A DNA stretch of 64,000 bases from the NCBI GenBank assembly GCA_009733575.1, contig ML769431.1, positions 186,001 to 250,000 of the forward strand, written 5' to 3'. This document shows positions 33,148-43,330 of the stretch, piece by piece. The DNA is from Gymnopus androsaceus JB14. Lineage: Eukaryota; Basidiomycota; Agaricomycetes; Agaricales; Omphalotaceae. The position numbers and the translations under genes were made by a program. A model generated the notes under the pieces. That model did not search any database. It was not told the origin of the DNA and saw nothing but the letters and a program-made list of their open reading frames with translations. The stretch's first letter is position 1. The number at the start of each line of letters is the position of its first letter.

Positions 33148-36100
33148 TGACCATGGGCAAGGAGGGGCGGTCCGTCAATTCCGACCGTTAGCTTACTAAG
33201 CAACTTCCGTCTCAAAATCGTCGCACAACCTTCTCTAGCTGAATATACACCTTATATACGATCCGAAGAGGGTCATATAAGTAATAGCTGTGTATTAAAT
33301 CATTTACTGAATGTGTATAACTATAAAACAATACATTATAACTATATCAAGAATAATAATCCTCTTCAGAATCGTATCCCTCAAGGTCTTCGATGGTGAC
33401 AAGCTGCTCTGGATCTTCAACATCACCCCTAGCCTCTGGAGCTGGCTCAGGAATCTCTTGAGAAGCTCTCAAAAGGTACCTTTCAATGGCAGCTCGCACA
33501 AGAGTGATTTTATTTGGCCGTTTCCCCCACTCTTTCATAACTTTAGGGACACCGTCAGGGCCATATTTCAAATGCCACCGTAGTTCCATAGTAAGACGTT
33601 CAGCGGTAAGATATCCCTGAGCCCGAGCAGGAAGAGAACATGCAAAGTCGAGCTCGGTAACCGTTAGAATGGGCTGATGTGTAGCAACCGCATTATCAGC
33701 GGCTTGGCGTTTCTCCTGCCTCACACGCTCTTTCTGGACATTGTGCTCGGCAACCTCCTGGCGATGCTTTGCCATTTTCAGCTTGACCTCACGGGCAGCT
33801 CCCGACGCATCTTGTTCACGAGTTATTCGGCGGAGGAATTGACGCATGGCAGGGGATAAGGAGCGAAGGAAATCTGAGGTGCAGTTCATTTGATACATTT
33901 TTCGTGCATTGTACTGTGGTAAGGATACGGTTGGATTGGCGCGAGAAAATTGCCGGTACATTCCAAATGCTGCCTCGCATAAGTCGTTTGTTAGCTCCAT
34001 CCATGCCCGCTCAATTTGCTCAAGTGTTGCATTTGACAGAGGACCTCCCTTGGCAAATTCCGTGATGAAACGGAGCCAACCATCACGAGCACCTTTGAGA
34101 AGATGTATGAGGCAACCTCGGAGATGGGGTAGATCTTTGATGTAGCGATGAACAGCATAGAACGCTTCTGGGCGTTCCCAGACTTTGCCATCCAGAGATC
34201 CGGTCTCATATGATGCATCAGCACCAAGAAGAAGATCAGGATTATCAATGAGCGCATCAAGGAATGAGATAACATGTTCATGAAGCTCGCCCAGTAGTAG
34301 AACGTTATCATGTTCACGGTAAGGTCCACGAATTTCTCGCATGTACGGAACACTGACTGAGAGCCAGTATAAAGCAATAGCACAGATTTCCGTTATTGTC
34401 TGGGGACATCGGAGGCCATCATATACATTTTTCTCCATATGGTTCAAGGTACGGCTAGCTTTGTTTTCCTTGACATATTCGAGAAATCGGATGAAGAGAT
34501 CGTGATAGGTAATGAGTGTTGCACATGCTTCAGCGTGAGACTGGAACCGCGTATTGCTGGTGTCAGGGAATGATATAGTAAACCCAAGTTCGAGGTCAAA
34601 AAAGAACCGGAGTGAGTCCTGTTGACCTCTCTTCCTATCCTTGTGACGAAAAATAGCACCACAGAGACTGGCGACCTTGACTGCCCCTCCTTTTGTCTTG
34701 TCTTCTGCACGTTCCGCTGCTGCAGTATCTGGTGCGAGACTGACAGCTGCCGAGTTGTCACGGTTATACATCTTTAAGGGCGCAACTCCCACTGATTTCC
34801 AGTACAGCTCCATCGCGCAGACAGCGTATTTGAACGCATTCATCTCTTTGTGCATACAACAACCTGCCCAAAGGATGAAATCGATGTCTGCCTTCTCTGG
34901 TGCACCGAGGTTATCAAATTCACGCTGTCCAATATCGCGAATCACCTGTTCTCGCATTGCAAGAAACTTCACCACACGTTCATCGTCAGTGAGACGTTGC
35001 CATGCCTGAGGTCCACCAGCCTTTCGAATTGCCTCCTGGGTGCACTGATAAAGTAGGTCGTGCAATTCTGTCGTATTCATGGACTTCATTGACCGTTCTC
35101 CTCTCAGGTCTCGGTCACAACGGAATTTGTACTCCTTGAGCAGACGAAAGAGTTTCTTTTGGTCCTCCGCATGGTCGGAATGAAAACCCGTGACAAGATT
35201 CCAGAAGGTGCGTGCGTCGTCTTCCGAGATAAGACCACTTTCAAATGCCAGGTGATAGATTTCTTCAACGAGCTCAATCCAACCTCCGAGCTGGGTCTCA
35301 CTTGTATGGTTGACAGCCATCTGGATCCCTAGGAAGAACTGGAGCTTGCGCGATGCACTACCAGGTCCGTCGTTCTGAATAACAACTGCATTCCTGCATT
35401 CATACGTTTCATGTTTATGAGAGGTACCATCGCCACTGAGCGTTACTCCTAATAAAGGTCAGTTTGGATTTTATAGGATGCAACGGTTTGCTTACCTTTT
35501 GCTGTTTTCAATGCATCAGCAAATTGGAGCTTCGATGCAATCCCCCCTTCCTTCACAATCCGTGCCGTGCTGCGACGCGACGCGTTTCCTTCTACTTTGA
35601 CACCCATCGCTTCAGCAATACGTTGAATGATACGTGATACGCGACTAGTTGGAACGTTTTCGAGGGCCACAAGATCATTGATTAAGGTACGAGCATCATC
35701 GGGGATAATTCCGTTCTCCTTCATAAGAAATGTGGGCTGTGGGTGACCTGGATCCTGATCAGGCTTGGAAATGATAGCTCTGGCGTGTCGAACAACGTTA
35801 TCGAGACGTTGTGGAATTCGTTTGATGGTCGCTTTAGCAGTGTGAAGCTCCTTTTGGTAACGAGCCTTATCTCCCTTCAAAATTTCGACCTTCTCTGCTA
35901 GTTTCTCGCCTCTCATCTTCTCCTTCTCGAAGTTCTTTTCTGACGCGCTCAACTCCTTCTCTTTCTCCTTCAAAACCAGGTTCAGCTCCTTCAATTGAGA
36001 TCGAGAAGTATCTGCTTTCTTCTTCCAGTACACGGCTCTCTTTTCAGAATTTTCCTTCTCGCGTTTGTATTCATCTCCACGCGTTTTCTGCCGTTTTGTT

Positions 36101-36747
36101 TCTCTTTCCGCAATCTCTCCATCATCTTGCTTGTTGCTGTCGACCGCGTCATCGTGATTGGTGTCGATCTCCTGATGATCTTCATTTGGTTCTGATTTAG
36201 CTTTAGCAGTAGCAGCACGCGCCGTAGCCATTCGAGCCTGTGCAGAGGCTTTGCGACCTCTTTTACCACCAGATCCATTCCGCATTGCCTTGTTGATAAG
36301 ACTAGGACGCGTATACATCGTGAAAATGGGCCAGAGGAATATATGTGGACGATTTTCGAGTGGATTGTCGAGGCGGCGGCAAATAGGCGCCCTTTAAGCG
36401 CGCCCAAAGAGCGCGACAATATTTGGCAGCATCCGGCTACTTTTTCCCCCCGGAATTGGCCGGGATACACTACTTGTATAGAAATAAATGTATGGGATTG
36501 GCCCGATTTTGTGTAATGTACTGGGAGCTTTCATTTCCATATGTTATCTGCTTCGACAAACATGTTATTAAAATTTAGCTCAATCACATACATTTATATC
36601 ATTATTCTAATTCTATCCCGCGAAAAAAAATAATGGGTTGTGTGTCTTGTTCTGGTTAAATATTGTTGCGTGAAACGACACTGTGAGAAAGGACTTCGGC
36701 TGGCTAATGCCCGGGATCAGCGGTCCGCCCCTCCTTGCCCATGGTCA
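33148..36747 (-). mobile_element. Autonomous-looking DNA transposon, 3600 bp
   Basis: Terminal inverted repeats of 27 bp start TGACCATGGGCAAGGAGGGG, with one mismatch between ends. The flanks are TTCTTTG (33141-33147) and TTCTTTG (36748-36754); if the outer T/A is not counted as TIR the duplication is 8 bp, TTCTTTGT. Copy 1 of the duplicated segment lacks the element, so the insertion is certain. It holds one spliced gene for an RNase-H-like transposase. The structure is complete and undamaged. Confidence 0.92.
33347..36318 (-). CDS. Putative DDE/RNase-H-fold transposase, 974 aa
   Basis: Two exons, 36318-35496 and 35448-33347, joined by a 47-bp GT-AG intron; together 2925 nt, in frame and intact. 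Exon 1 encodes a basic N-terminus (GGKRGRK), an acidic Asp/Glu stretch, a long Lys/Glu-rich coiled coil (about residues 85-180) and a helical part (SRIIQRIAEAMGV). The spliced product gives VTLSGDGTSHKHETYE, with a probable first catalytic Asp near 281. ADIDFILWAGCCMHKEMN near 460-475 has an Asp followed by a C-x2-H pattern, as in the second-Asp region of several eukaryotic transposase superfamilies. ELTNDLCEAAFG near 766 offers the acidic third residue. From memory, agaric genomes hold many similar proteins labelled hypothetical. The assignment rests on TIRs, target duplication and these motifs. Starts at 36318 or at MRNGSGGKRGRK are both possible. Confidence 0.8.
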
Positions 36748-37080
36748 TTCTTTGTCGCCAGAAAACTCACCAATAGCGAAGAATCATACTCGACTAGTAG
36801 CAGCTCAAGAAAGAAAAACTCAAGTTTGCGAGTACTAAAATCAAAAAAGACAGGTGGAGCATACTCAACAATTGACGAGAGTGGGATTCAACCCCTTTCA
36901 GATATTATCCAGTGCACTGGTTTCTTCAGTCTGGCGTTTTAGATTCTATATTCAATCTTCTACCTCTGGAGTCTGCCTCTTCATCCATACTACGCTTCTT
37001 CACTCCGGAAATTAGCCTGAGCTCAAGCACACAACAAAAGGCATTGTCTCAATTGCCGTCCGTTCACTCAAGCAGGCTGA
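36748..37080 (+). repeat. Right end of segmental duplication copy 2
   Basis: Matches 10270-11310 without the two MITEs, and so shows their empty sites. It encodes the same unrecognised stretch (MHWFLQSGVLDSIFNLLPLE) near 36912. Confidence 0.85.
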
Positions 37081-37862
37081 GGCCGCATCTTCATCCTTGA
37101 ATCTACCAATGCTTCCATTCTTCGCAATTCTTCCTTTGTGGGCTCAGCTCGCAATTCCATGAAGAATATATCACGCGATTGTGTTATTTGAGTACGACTT
37201 TCATGAAAGGTGAGGAGAGCACCATACGTGATGTGTGGGAAGTGAGCTAGGGTCGATGAAGTCGGTGGATATAATTCGGATATGTTGGAGGTGAGGACAG
37301 AGCATGCCAGCATGAATATCTGGTGTCCCGAGATGCATAAAAACAGAGTCATCCACAGAACTCCCAGTCACATCATCCACCAGTATTTTTCCAGCGCCAA
37401 TCTCCCGAAGGCTCGGAACGAGCGCGAGACATTTGAGCAATTCATTCGTTGTCATTAACATGCTCAACGAAAGCGACTTTAGGTTCTGCGGTGATGATAA
37501 GGCAGAGAAAATGACCATGAGATCTCTTCGATTGCTCCGACTGAGAACCGCCGGGCAGAAAAGGGAGCGGAAAAATATTGGGACCAATGTTGGTACTGCA
37601 TCGTCATGACTCGGATCTGGGGTGATTTCTCCTCGAAGTATGAGTTGTATCTCCCGCATTTCGGGAAGATTAACAACAAGATTTCCATCGGCAAGTACTC
37701 CGTCGGGCATATAAATCAAGATTGAGAGTGACGAGTACGTGCCAAGATGTTCAGGATTTCTCGCGGAGAGATAGCCGTCCCATCATATATCACAGGTTGT
37801 AATATGAGCTCGGCTAAATTTCCCCAGTCCAGCTCCAATCGATCATAATGCCTAAAAGCCAT
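37068..37862 (-). pseudogene. F-box/LRR-like protein fragment, frameshifted
   Basis: The minus strand encodes leucine-rich segments typical of agaric F-box proteins: MAFRHYDRLELDWGNLAELIL, LPEMREIQLILRGEIT, LKSLSLSMLMTTNELLKCLALVPSLREI, then LCPHLQHIRI and a C-terminal EPTKEELRRMEALVDSRMKM. Frame breaks lie near 37718 (SQS to LIYMPDG) and near 37250 (DFIDPSSL to LAHFPHITYG). The N-terminal F-box is not visible, and the last codons run into the end of the duplicated segment, so the 3' end may be rearranged. Such proteins would recruit targets to SCF ubiquitin ligases; here the gene is dead or mis-spliced. Confidence 0.6.
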
Positions 37863-38590
37863 TTATCTCCAGCTTCTTCAACGCTAGGCTCGTGACCATC
37901 CGTTTCTATTTGAAACTATGGCACAGCCATCTCGGACCGAAGGATCCGTAGACCGGAGGAATTTCCTTTGTTTATGGTACAAACAAACGGATTTGGTTGT
38001 TTACACCAAATAAATTACGTAGCACTGCATGCAGGAACTCATAAGTTTCCGGACAAATCAACAACTTATTGAAAACAGCCGAAATGTTCCGAAACGGAAG
38101 TTTCCGGACTTAGGTAAATCTTATCAATAAACTTATCAATTGCAAACAATAGATAAGTTTCACCGAAGTTGGCAATCTTATGTGACAACTTATAAAAATC
38201 TTAATGTGACATTTTGTCACATTAAGATTTCCGTAAGTTCATTCAACTTATGAAAACCTTACGGAAAAATTAGGAAAATATATTGAAAAACTTAGGAAAA
38301 ACTTATGAAATTGGATAAATGATAAGATTAAGATAAGATTACAATAAGTAGGGGAAACTTATGGAAATCCTTTCGTAAACTTAGACTAAACTTATGGAAA
38401 TCACATGAAGGACATTTAGAAAACTTACAAAAATTTAAGCTTGATAAGATTAAGATAAGATAATCAACATCAGGTAAACTTAGTGAAATCATATTGTGTG
38501 ACTGTGACATGATAAGATTAAGAGATTATTAAAAAAATATGTTCAATATCCCAAATTGAAAACTTATGAAAAACTTATGAAAATTGGTGT
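37863..38590. other. AT-rich region with iterated AACTTATGAAA words
   Basis: After about 38030 the sequence is dominated by CATAAGTTT / AACTTATGAAA words in both orientations, plus GATAAGATTAAGATAAGATT repeats. It looks like the subterminal zone of a small element, but no consistent ends or target duplication could be fixed. No gene is supported. Confidence 0.45.
38196..38230. repeat. Perfect 16-bp inverted repeat with 3-nt loop
   Basis: AAATCTTAATGTGACA, TTT, then the exact reverse complement. It lies in the middle of the AT-rich iterated region. Confidence 0.85.
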
Positions 38591-40864
38591 GCTAGATAAT
38601 CAAGAGTTGGGCAGGGTGAGCAGCATCCAAGTCGAGAGCCATTGATATGAGCCCAATTCGAACATTTCAGCATGAATGATCAAGTGGAATTCAAGCCATT
38701 GAGCACAGTGGATGAACCAAATTTGAGCCATTGAGGCTGATTTGACCACTGACAATGGATGAGCCTAAGTTGAGCAGTTGAGCATGATCAAGCTGGATTC
38801 AAGGAGCTGAGCATAAGGTCAGCCCTTGAGTATGGATGGGCAATGGAGCATGATTGAGCCTAATTTGGGCAGTTGAGCACAGATGAGCATGGATGAGCCC
38901 AAATGGAGTAACTGAGGCAGTTGAGTATGGATGAGCCTAAATGGAGCAATTCAGCACAATTTGATCAGTTGAGCATGGATACTTAATCTGTAATTGAGCA
39001 GTATAATCTGAGCAGATGAGCATAGATGAATCCAATTTGAGCCATTGAAGCCATTTGGAATAGATAAGCTTAAGATGAGCTGTTAGGGATGATCAAACTA
39101 ATTCAAGCTGTTGAAGCTAAATTGGGCAGTTGAGCATGGAAGCCTAGATTGAGCTCACATTGAGTAGCACAGCATGATTCAAGCAGTTGATCATGGACAA
39201 GCTTAAATTGGGCCATTGAGCATGGATGAGCCTAAATTGAGCTGTTGAGCATGATTGGAGTACGTGAGCATGGGTACACCAAAATTAGGCAGTTTAGCAT
39301 GAACCAAGCCTAATTTGAGGCATTGAGCATGGATGAGCCCAATTTGAGCCATTGGAGATGGATACTGTAAGTCTAAATTGAGCAGTTGAGTATTAAGCCC
39401 AAATTGAGCAGTTGAGCATGGTTGAGCCCAATTAAGCCATTGAGCATGCAGTGATGACTTGAGCAGCTGAGCATGTATAAGCCTAAGTTGGGCAGTTGCT
39501 TATATGGCAAGGCCAATTCAAGCTAATCCAAGCTAATGGATGAGCCCAAATTAAGGATGGACAGGGGTTAACCCCTGGGCTGGAATAGCCCTAACCTCAC
39601 CCTTACCCTCCATACCCTTACCCTTCAAACCTCCAGTTTTTACTAAGGGTTTTGGACAGAATGATGTACCACTCATGAGGCTTTGGGTAAAATAGATATA
39701 ATAACACTTGAAAACATCTTTATGGATAAGTTGAAGATTATAGGACATCATGAGATGTATATATCATCAATTTAAAAAGGGAGGGTTTTGAAGGCTTCAA
39801 CCCCTACCCTTACCCTCCATACCCTTGGGTCAAAAACCCCGGGTTGACCCCTACCCCTGTCCATCCTTAGCCCAAATTGAGCAGTTGATCGAGCAATTGG
39901 GCTTGGATGAACCCAGTTTGAGCCATTGAGCATGGATAAATATAAATTGAGCCACAGAGCATGATTCAAGCATGTGGGCATGGTTAGCCTAAATTGAGCA
40001 GTTCAGCATAAAGCAAGCCCAATTTGAGCCATCTGGCATGGATGAGTCTAAATTGGGCAGGATTTTAGCCTGATTTGAGCATGATTTGAACATGTGGCCA
40101 TGGATAAACCGAAATTGCAGTTCAGTATGAATGCACCAAGCCTTATTTGAGCCTTTGAGCATGGATGAGTCTGAGCTGTGGGGCATGATTCAAACTTATG
40201 AGCATAAAGCAAGCCTAATTTGAGCCCTTGAGCATAGATGAGACTAAATTCAGTGGTTGAGCATGGTCCAAGCATGGGAACATGGATAAATCTAAATTGA
40301 GCAGCTCAACATAAAGCAAGCCTAATTCAAATCATTGAGCATGGATGAGCCAAAGCAGTGAAGTATGATTGGAGCAGGTGAACATGTATAAGCCTAAGTA
40401 AGGCAGTTCCACATATGGCAAGCCCAATTCAAGCCATTGAGCATGAAAGTAATCCCAATTGATGCTATTAAGCATGTATGAAAAATCAAGCCATTAACCA
40501 TGATCAAGCTAATGGATAAGCCCAAATTGAGCATGACAAACCTACGTTGAGCAGTTCAGCATATGCTGTACTAAGGTAAGCCTAATTCCAGCTATTGAGC
40601 ACAGATGACCCCAAATTGGGGTGTTGAGCATGATCAAGCTAATTCAAGCTGTTGGACATGGGTAAACCTGAAATGAGCAGTTGAACATGGATGTGCCCAA
40701 ATTCAGCAATTCAGCAGGATTCAAGCAGTTGAGTATGAATAAGCCTAAAGCTCAATTTTAGCCATTGGACATGAAGCCTAAATTGAGCTGCTGAGCATGA
40801 TTGAGCCCAATTGAGCCATTGAGCATGGACAAGAGCCAAAATTGAGCTATTGAGAACAGATGTG
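38590..40864 (+). repeat. TGAGC-rich tandem repeat, left block
   Basis: Degenerate tandem array with a period of about 29 bp; typical words are TTGAGCATGGATGAGCC and AAATTGAGCAGTTGAGCATG. CpG is almost absent. Short frames inside have no biological meaning. One hAT-like element (39552-39869) is inserted in it. Part of it (39989-40275) recurs as a near-exact inverted copy at 60198-60478. Confidence 0.9.
39552..39869. mobile_element. hAT-like non-autonomous element C, 318 bp
   Basis: TIR starts TAAGGATGGACAGGGGT at both ends. The 8-bp duplication GCCCAAAT is perfect (39544-39551 and 39870-39877). The interior is rich in AACCCC/ACCCTT words. Confidence 0.9.
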
Positions 40865-40938
40865 CATCAGCAAAACCCGCATTTTCGCTGGAGAAAACCC
40901 ATTCATTTGGGACATCTCTGGAGCAAGGTACCCTATTC

Positions 40939-42572
40939 TAAGGGTGGACACGACTCCGGGTCCCGGTTTACCTGGACCTGTGATGCCGGTAACCGGAGGG
41001 CAAAACTAGCGACCTGCGACCGGTTCCAAACCCATGGGAAACCGGTTAACCGGTACCGGGACCTGCCACAGGTAAACCGGCCGGTACCTGTGTAACCTGC
41101 CAATACTAGGGCACTCACTAGTAGTAATAATATTTGTACTAACATTAGTACTTATACTAGTACTAGTATGTTTGTATTAGATTCTAGCACCGATGTTAGT
41201 ACTAAATTCAAAGACTGGTAAGTATCCAGCCATTATTGGTACAGTATTCAATACAATGTCAGTGGTAATAATACTAAAATATTTGGATAATGTCTTTTGA
41301 CATGGAGATAAGATCCAAATAAGATCTCTATACTAGTGTATTGTTACAGCCATGCCTACCGAATTACCAGCCGAGCCCTCAGACCCTATTCTATATCTAA
41401 CCAACCGGTTACCGTCTCGGCAACTCCGGCCACCGTATCGGCTCGGCTAGTCCGGCCATCACATCGGCTTGGCAACTCCGGCCATTGCATCAGTTCGGTT
41501 ACTCCGGACTTTTGACCACTTCACCAATATTGGTCAATCTACACCATTTCCGGTACTCCGGACACTTGGCCGAGGTTTCCGGTGTATTATGACCGATTAT
41601 CTCGGCATATCTCGGTCGATCATCTCGGCATAACCTCGGTATAACTCCGGTCCAGTCTCGGGAACTATTCCCACACTATTGTTTTATGCCTGTTATTGTT
41701 TTATTATCTTTCGCTTCACTATTGTCTTTTGGTACTGAATTACTTTATTGTTTTACTTACCGAGGGTCCGGTCCGGCCCCGGAACATCGGTCCCATTGGC
41801 AGTATTTAAGTAGTACAAACTTGTATAGTAACCTTAGCTCCAAAATCAACTTAGTCTGGCCTTGTACTCATTCCGAGTCCTTCCTTGACCAATTGACCGA
41901 GATTCCGGTTACTAAGCCGACACAGCCACGTGATCTCGGTCGAACCTCGGCTACGCCTTCGGTCCTACTGTCTTAACTTAGCTTAGACTTTGCCTTACTA
42001 TTTTCCTCTCGGGACACCTTACGGCGTGTCAAGGGTGTTGCCAATAGCTTCACCGAGTCCCATAACTCGCAAGGTCCAACCCGGAATCTTTCCGGACCAT
42101 TTCTGTCCGATATCTCGGCCGCTCCACTCCGGGTCGCACGGACTTAACATGTATGCACTATCACTGCTACTATAGCTGCATATATGCATCTTAATGCCAC
42201 CTCTATTATCTTACTTACTATTAATTAAGCTACTATTGGCAAAGTATTAGTACTATTAGTGTAAGTATACTAGTATTAGACACTAATATCAGTCCCAAGC
42301 AGGACTAATACATACTGTAAGTACTAACCAATAATATTAGTACACTATATTGGCACTAAGTAGTGAAATATGTACCAATATTAAAGCCAAAAAATTATTC
42401 CCACGGGTCTACCGGTACCGGCCGGTCACAATAAAAACAAAAACGGCGACCTGCAACCGGGCATAACCTGTGGGAAACCGGTACCGGGACCTGCAGGTCA
42501 AAAAACCGGCCGGTATTCCCACAGGTAAACCTGCCGGTACCGGGTCAGGACCCGGAGTCGTGTCCATCCTTA
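40939..42572. mobile_element. hAT-like non-autonomous element A (821 bp plus nested solo LTR)
   Basis: TIR starts TAAGGGTGGACACGACTCC. The 8-bp duplication CCCTATTC is perfect (40931-40938 and 42573-42580). After subtracting the nested LTR and its 5-bp duplication the length is 821 bp, identical to element B at 62848-63668. Subterminal zones are dense in ACCGGT palindromes. Confidence 0.95.
41342..42149 (+). mobile_element. Solo LTR, 808 bp, inside hAT-like element A
   Basis: Starts TGTTACAGCC and ends GACTTAACA; 5-bp duplication TGTAT at 41337-41341 and 42150-42154. The empty site is seen in element B. It is CpG-rich with iterated CTCGGCAACTCCGGCCA-like words. No coding capacity; class I origin is inferred from the TG...CA ends and 5-bp duplication. 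The strand is arbitrary. Confidence 0.9.
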
Positions 42573-42684
42573 CCCTATTCCAGAGACCTCTGAAGATCTC
42601 TGGAGAAAATTGATAGTTTTTTGATAGCTGTCAAGCTCCAGAGATCTCTGGAGACCTCCAGCGAAAATACAGGTTTTGCTGATG

Positions 42685-42856
42685 TGCCTAGGTTGAGCAG
42701 TTGAGCATAAGTGAGCCCAACTCCGGCCATTAAGCATGGTTGAGCATAAATGAGCCCAAATTCAAGCAGTTGAGCATTGAGCATGGATAAGTTCAAATTG
42801 AGCAACAGAGCATCATGATTCAAGCATGTGGACATGGTTAACCTAAATTGAGCAGT
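42685..42856 (+). repeat. TGAGC-rich repeat, short block before the gypsy element
   Basis: Same repeat words and orientation as the left block. It continues at 55836 after the gypsy element, with GCAGT duplicated at the junctions. Confidence 0.88.
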
Positions 42857-43038
42857 TATAAGACCTCGGTGAGGTCAGAGCTAAGTATCACCCAAATGAA
42901 CACAACTGGACTGTAATTGTCAAGGTATTCGGTATGGGTAAAGGTTAAGCTAAGGTAAATAAGTGACATAACATGGTTTATATATAAGTGACATAACATA
43001 ACATAATGATGTGTGAGTAAGTAATAGGGGGCGTTACA
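42857..43038 (-). repeat. Gypsy 3' LTR (182 bp)
   Basis: Pairs with 55649-55830. On the minus strand it starts TGTAACGCCCCC and ends GGTCTTATA. Confidence 0.95.
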
Positions 43039-43050
43039 CCCTCCCCGGCC
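43039..43050 (-). other. Gypsy polypurine tract
   Basis: The minus strand reads GGCCGGGGAGGG immediately before the 3' LTR, the expected plus-strand priming site. Confidence 0.65.
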
Positions 43051-43137
43051 AGATTGAGTCCATAGGAGCAATCAATAATTAAACTCGGTGATTGAGCACC
43101 TATGATAGCGTGTTGTGAGCGCCTAATCAGCAAGTTG

Positions 43138-43272
43138 GGCAGTTGGAATGATGTTCACAATATTGTGTTGTGAAAGTCAAGGTAACTGGGCCTATGATGT
43201 CCACGATAGCGTGTCATGAAAGTCAAAGTAGTAGGGGCTATGATATTCACGAGAGCATGTCGTGAAAGTCAA
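43138..43272. repeat. Three imperfect ~50-bp tandem repeats
   Basis: Units contain ATGAT(G/A)TTCAC(A/G)A followed by GTGTTGTGAAAGTCAAGG or a variant. They lie between the extra ORF and the polypurine tract of the gypsy element. Function unknown. Confidence 0.6.
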
Positions 43273-43330
43273 AGCCTAGCACTCACTTCAACAACGTGTT
43301 GAGGTGAGTGCTGATAGTGCAACGGGATGA

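Larger units (their letters stand above)
40865..42684. mobile_element. CATC-family element 7 (hosts hAT-like element A)
   Basis: Starts CATCAGCAAAACC and ends GGTTTTGCTGATG, with TG on both sides. Without the nested hAT-like element and its 8-bp duplication it is only about 180 bp, consisting almost entirely of CTCTGGAG/CTCCAGAG words. Confidence 0.85.

Noticed and set aside
33677..35056. Plus-strand frames opposite the transposase (for example 34677-35009)
   Set aside because: Shadows of the intact minus-strand gene.
38590..40865. Short frames such as minus 39989-40186 and its mirror plus 60281-60478
   Set aside because: They are translations of the TGAGC satellite; their identity reflects the inverted repeat, not protein conservation.
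42857..43038. The 182-bp direct repeats at 42857 and 55649 as an independent dispersed repeat
   Set aside because: Their TG start, flanking GCAGT duplication, polypurine tract and the Gag-Pol content between them identify them as LTRs of one element.
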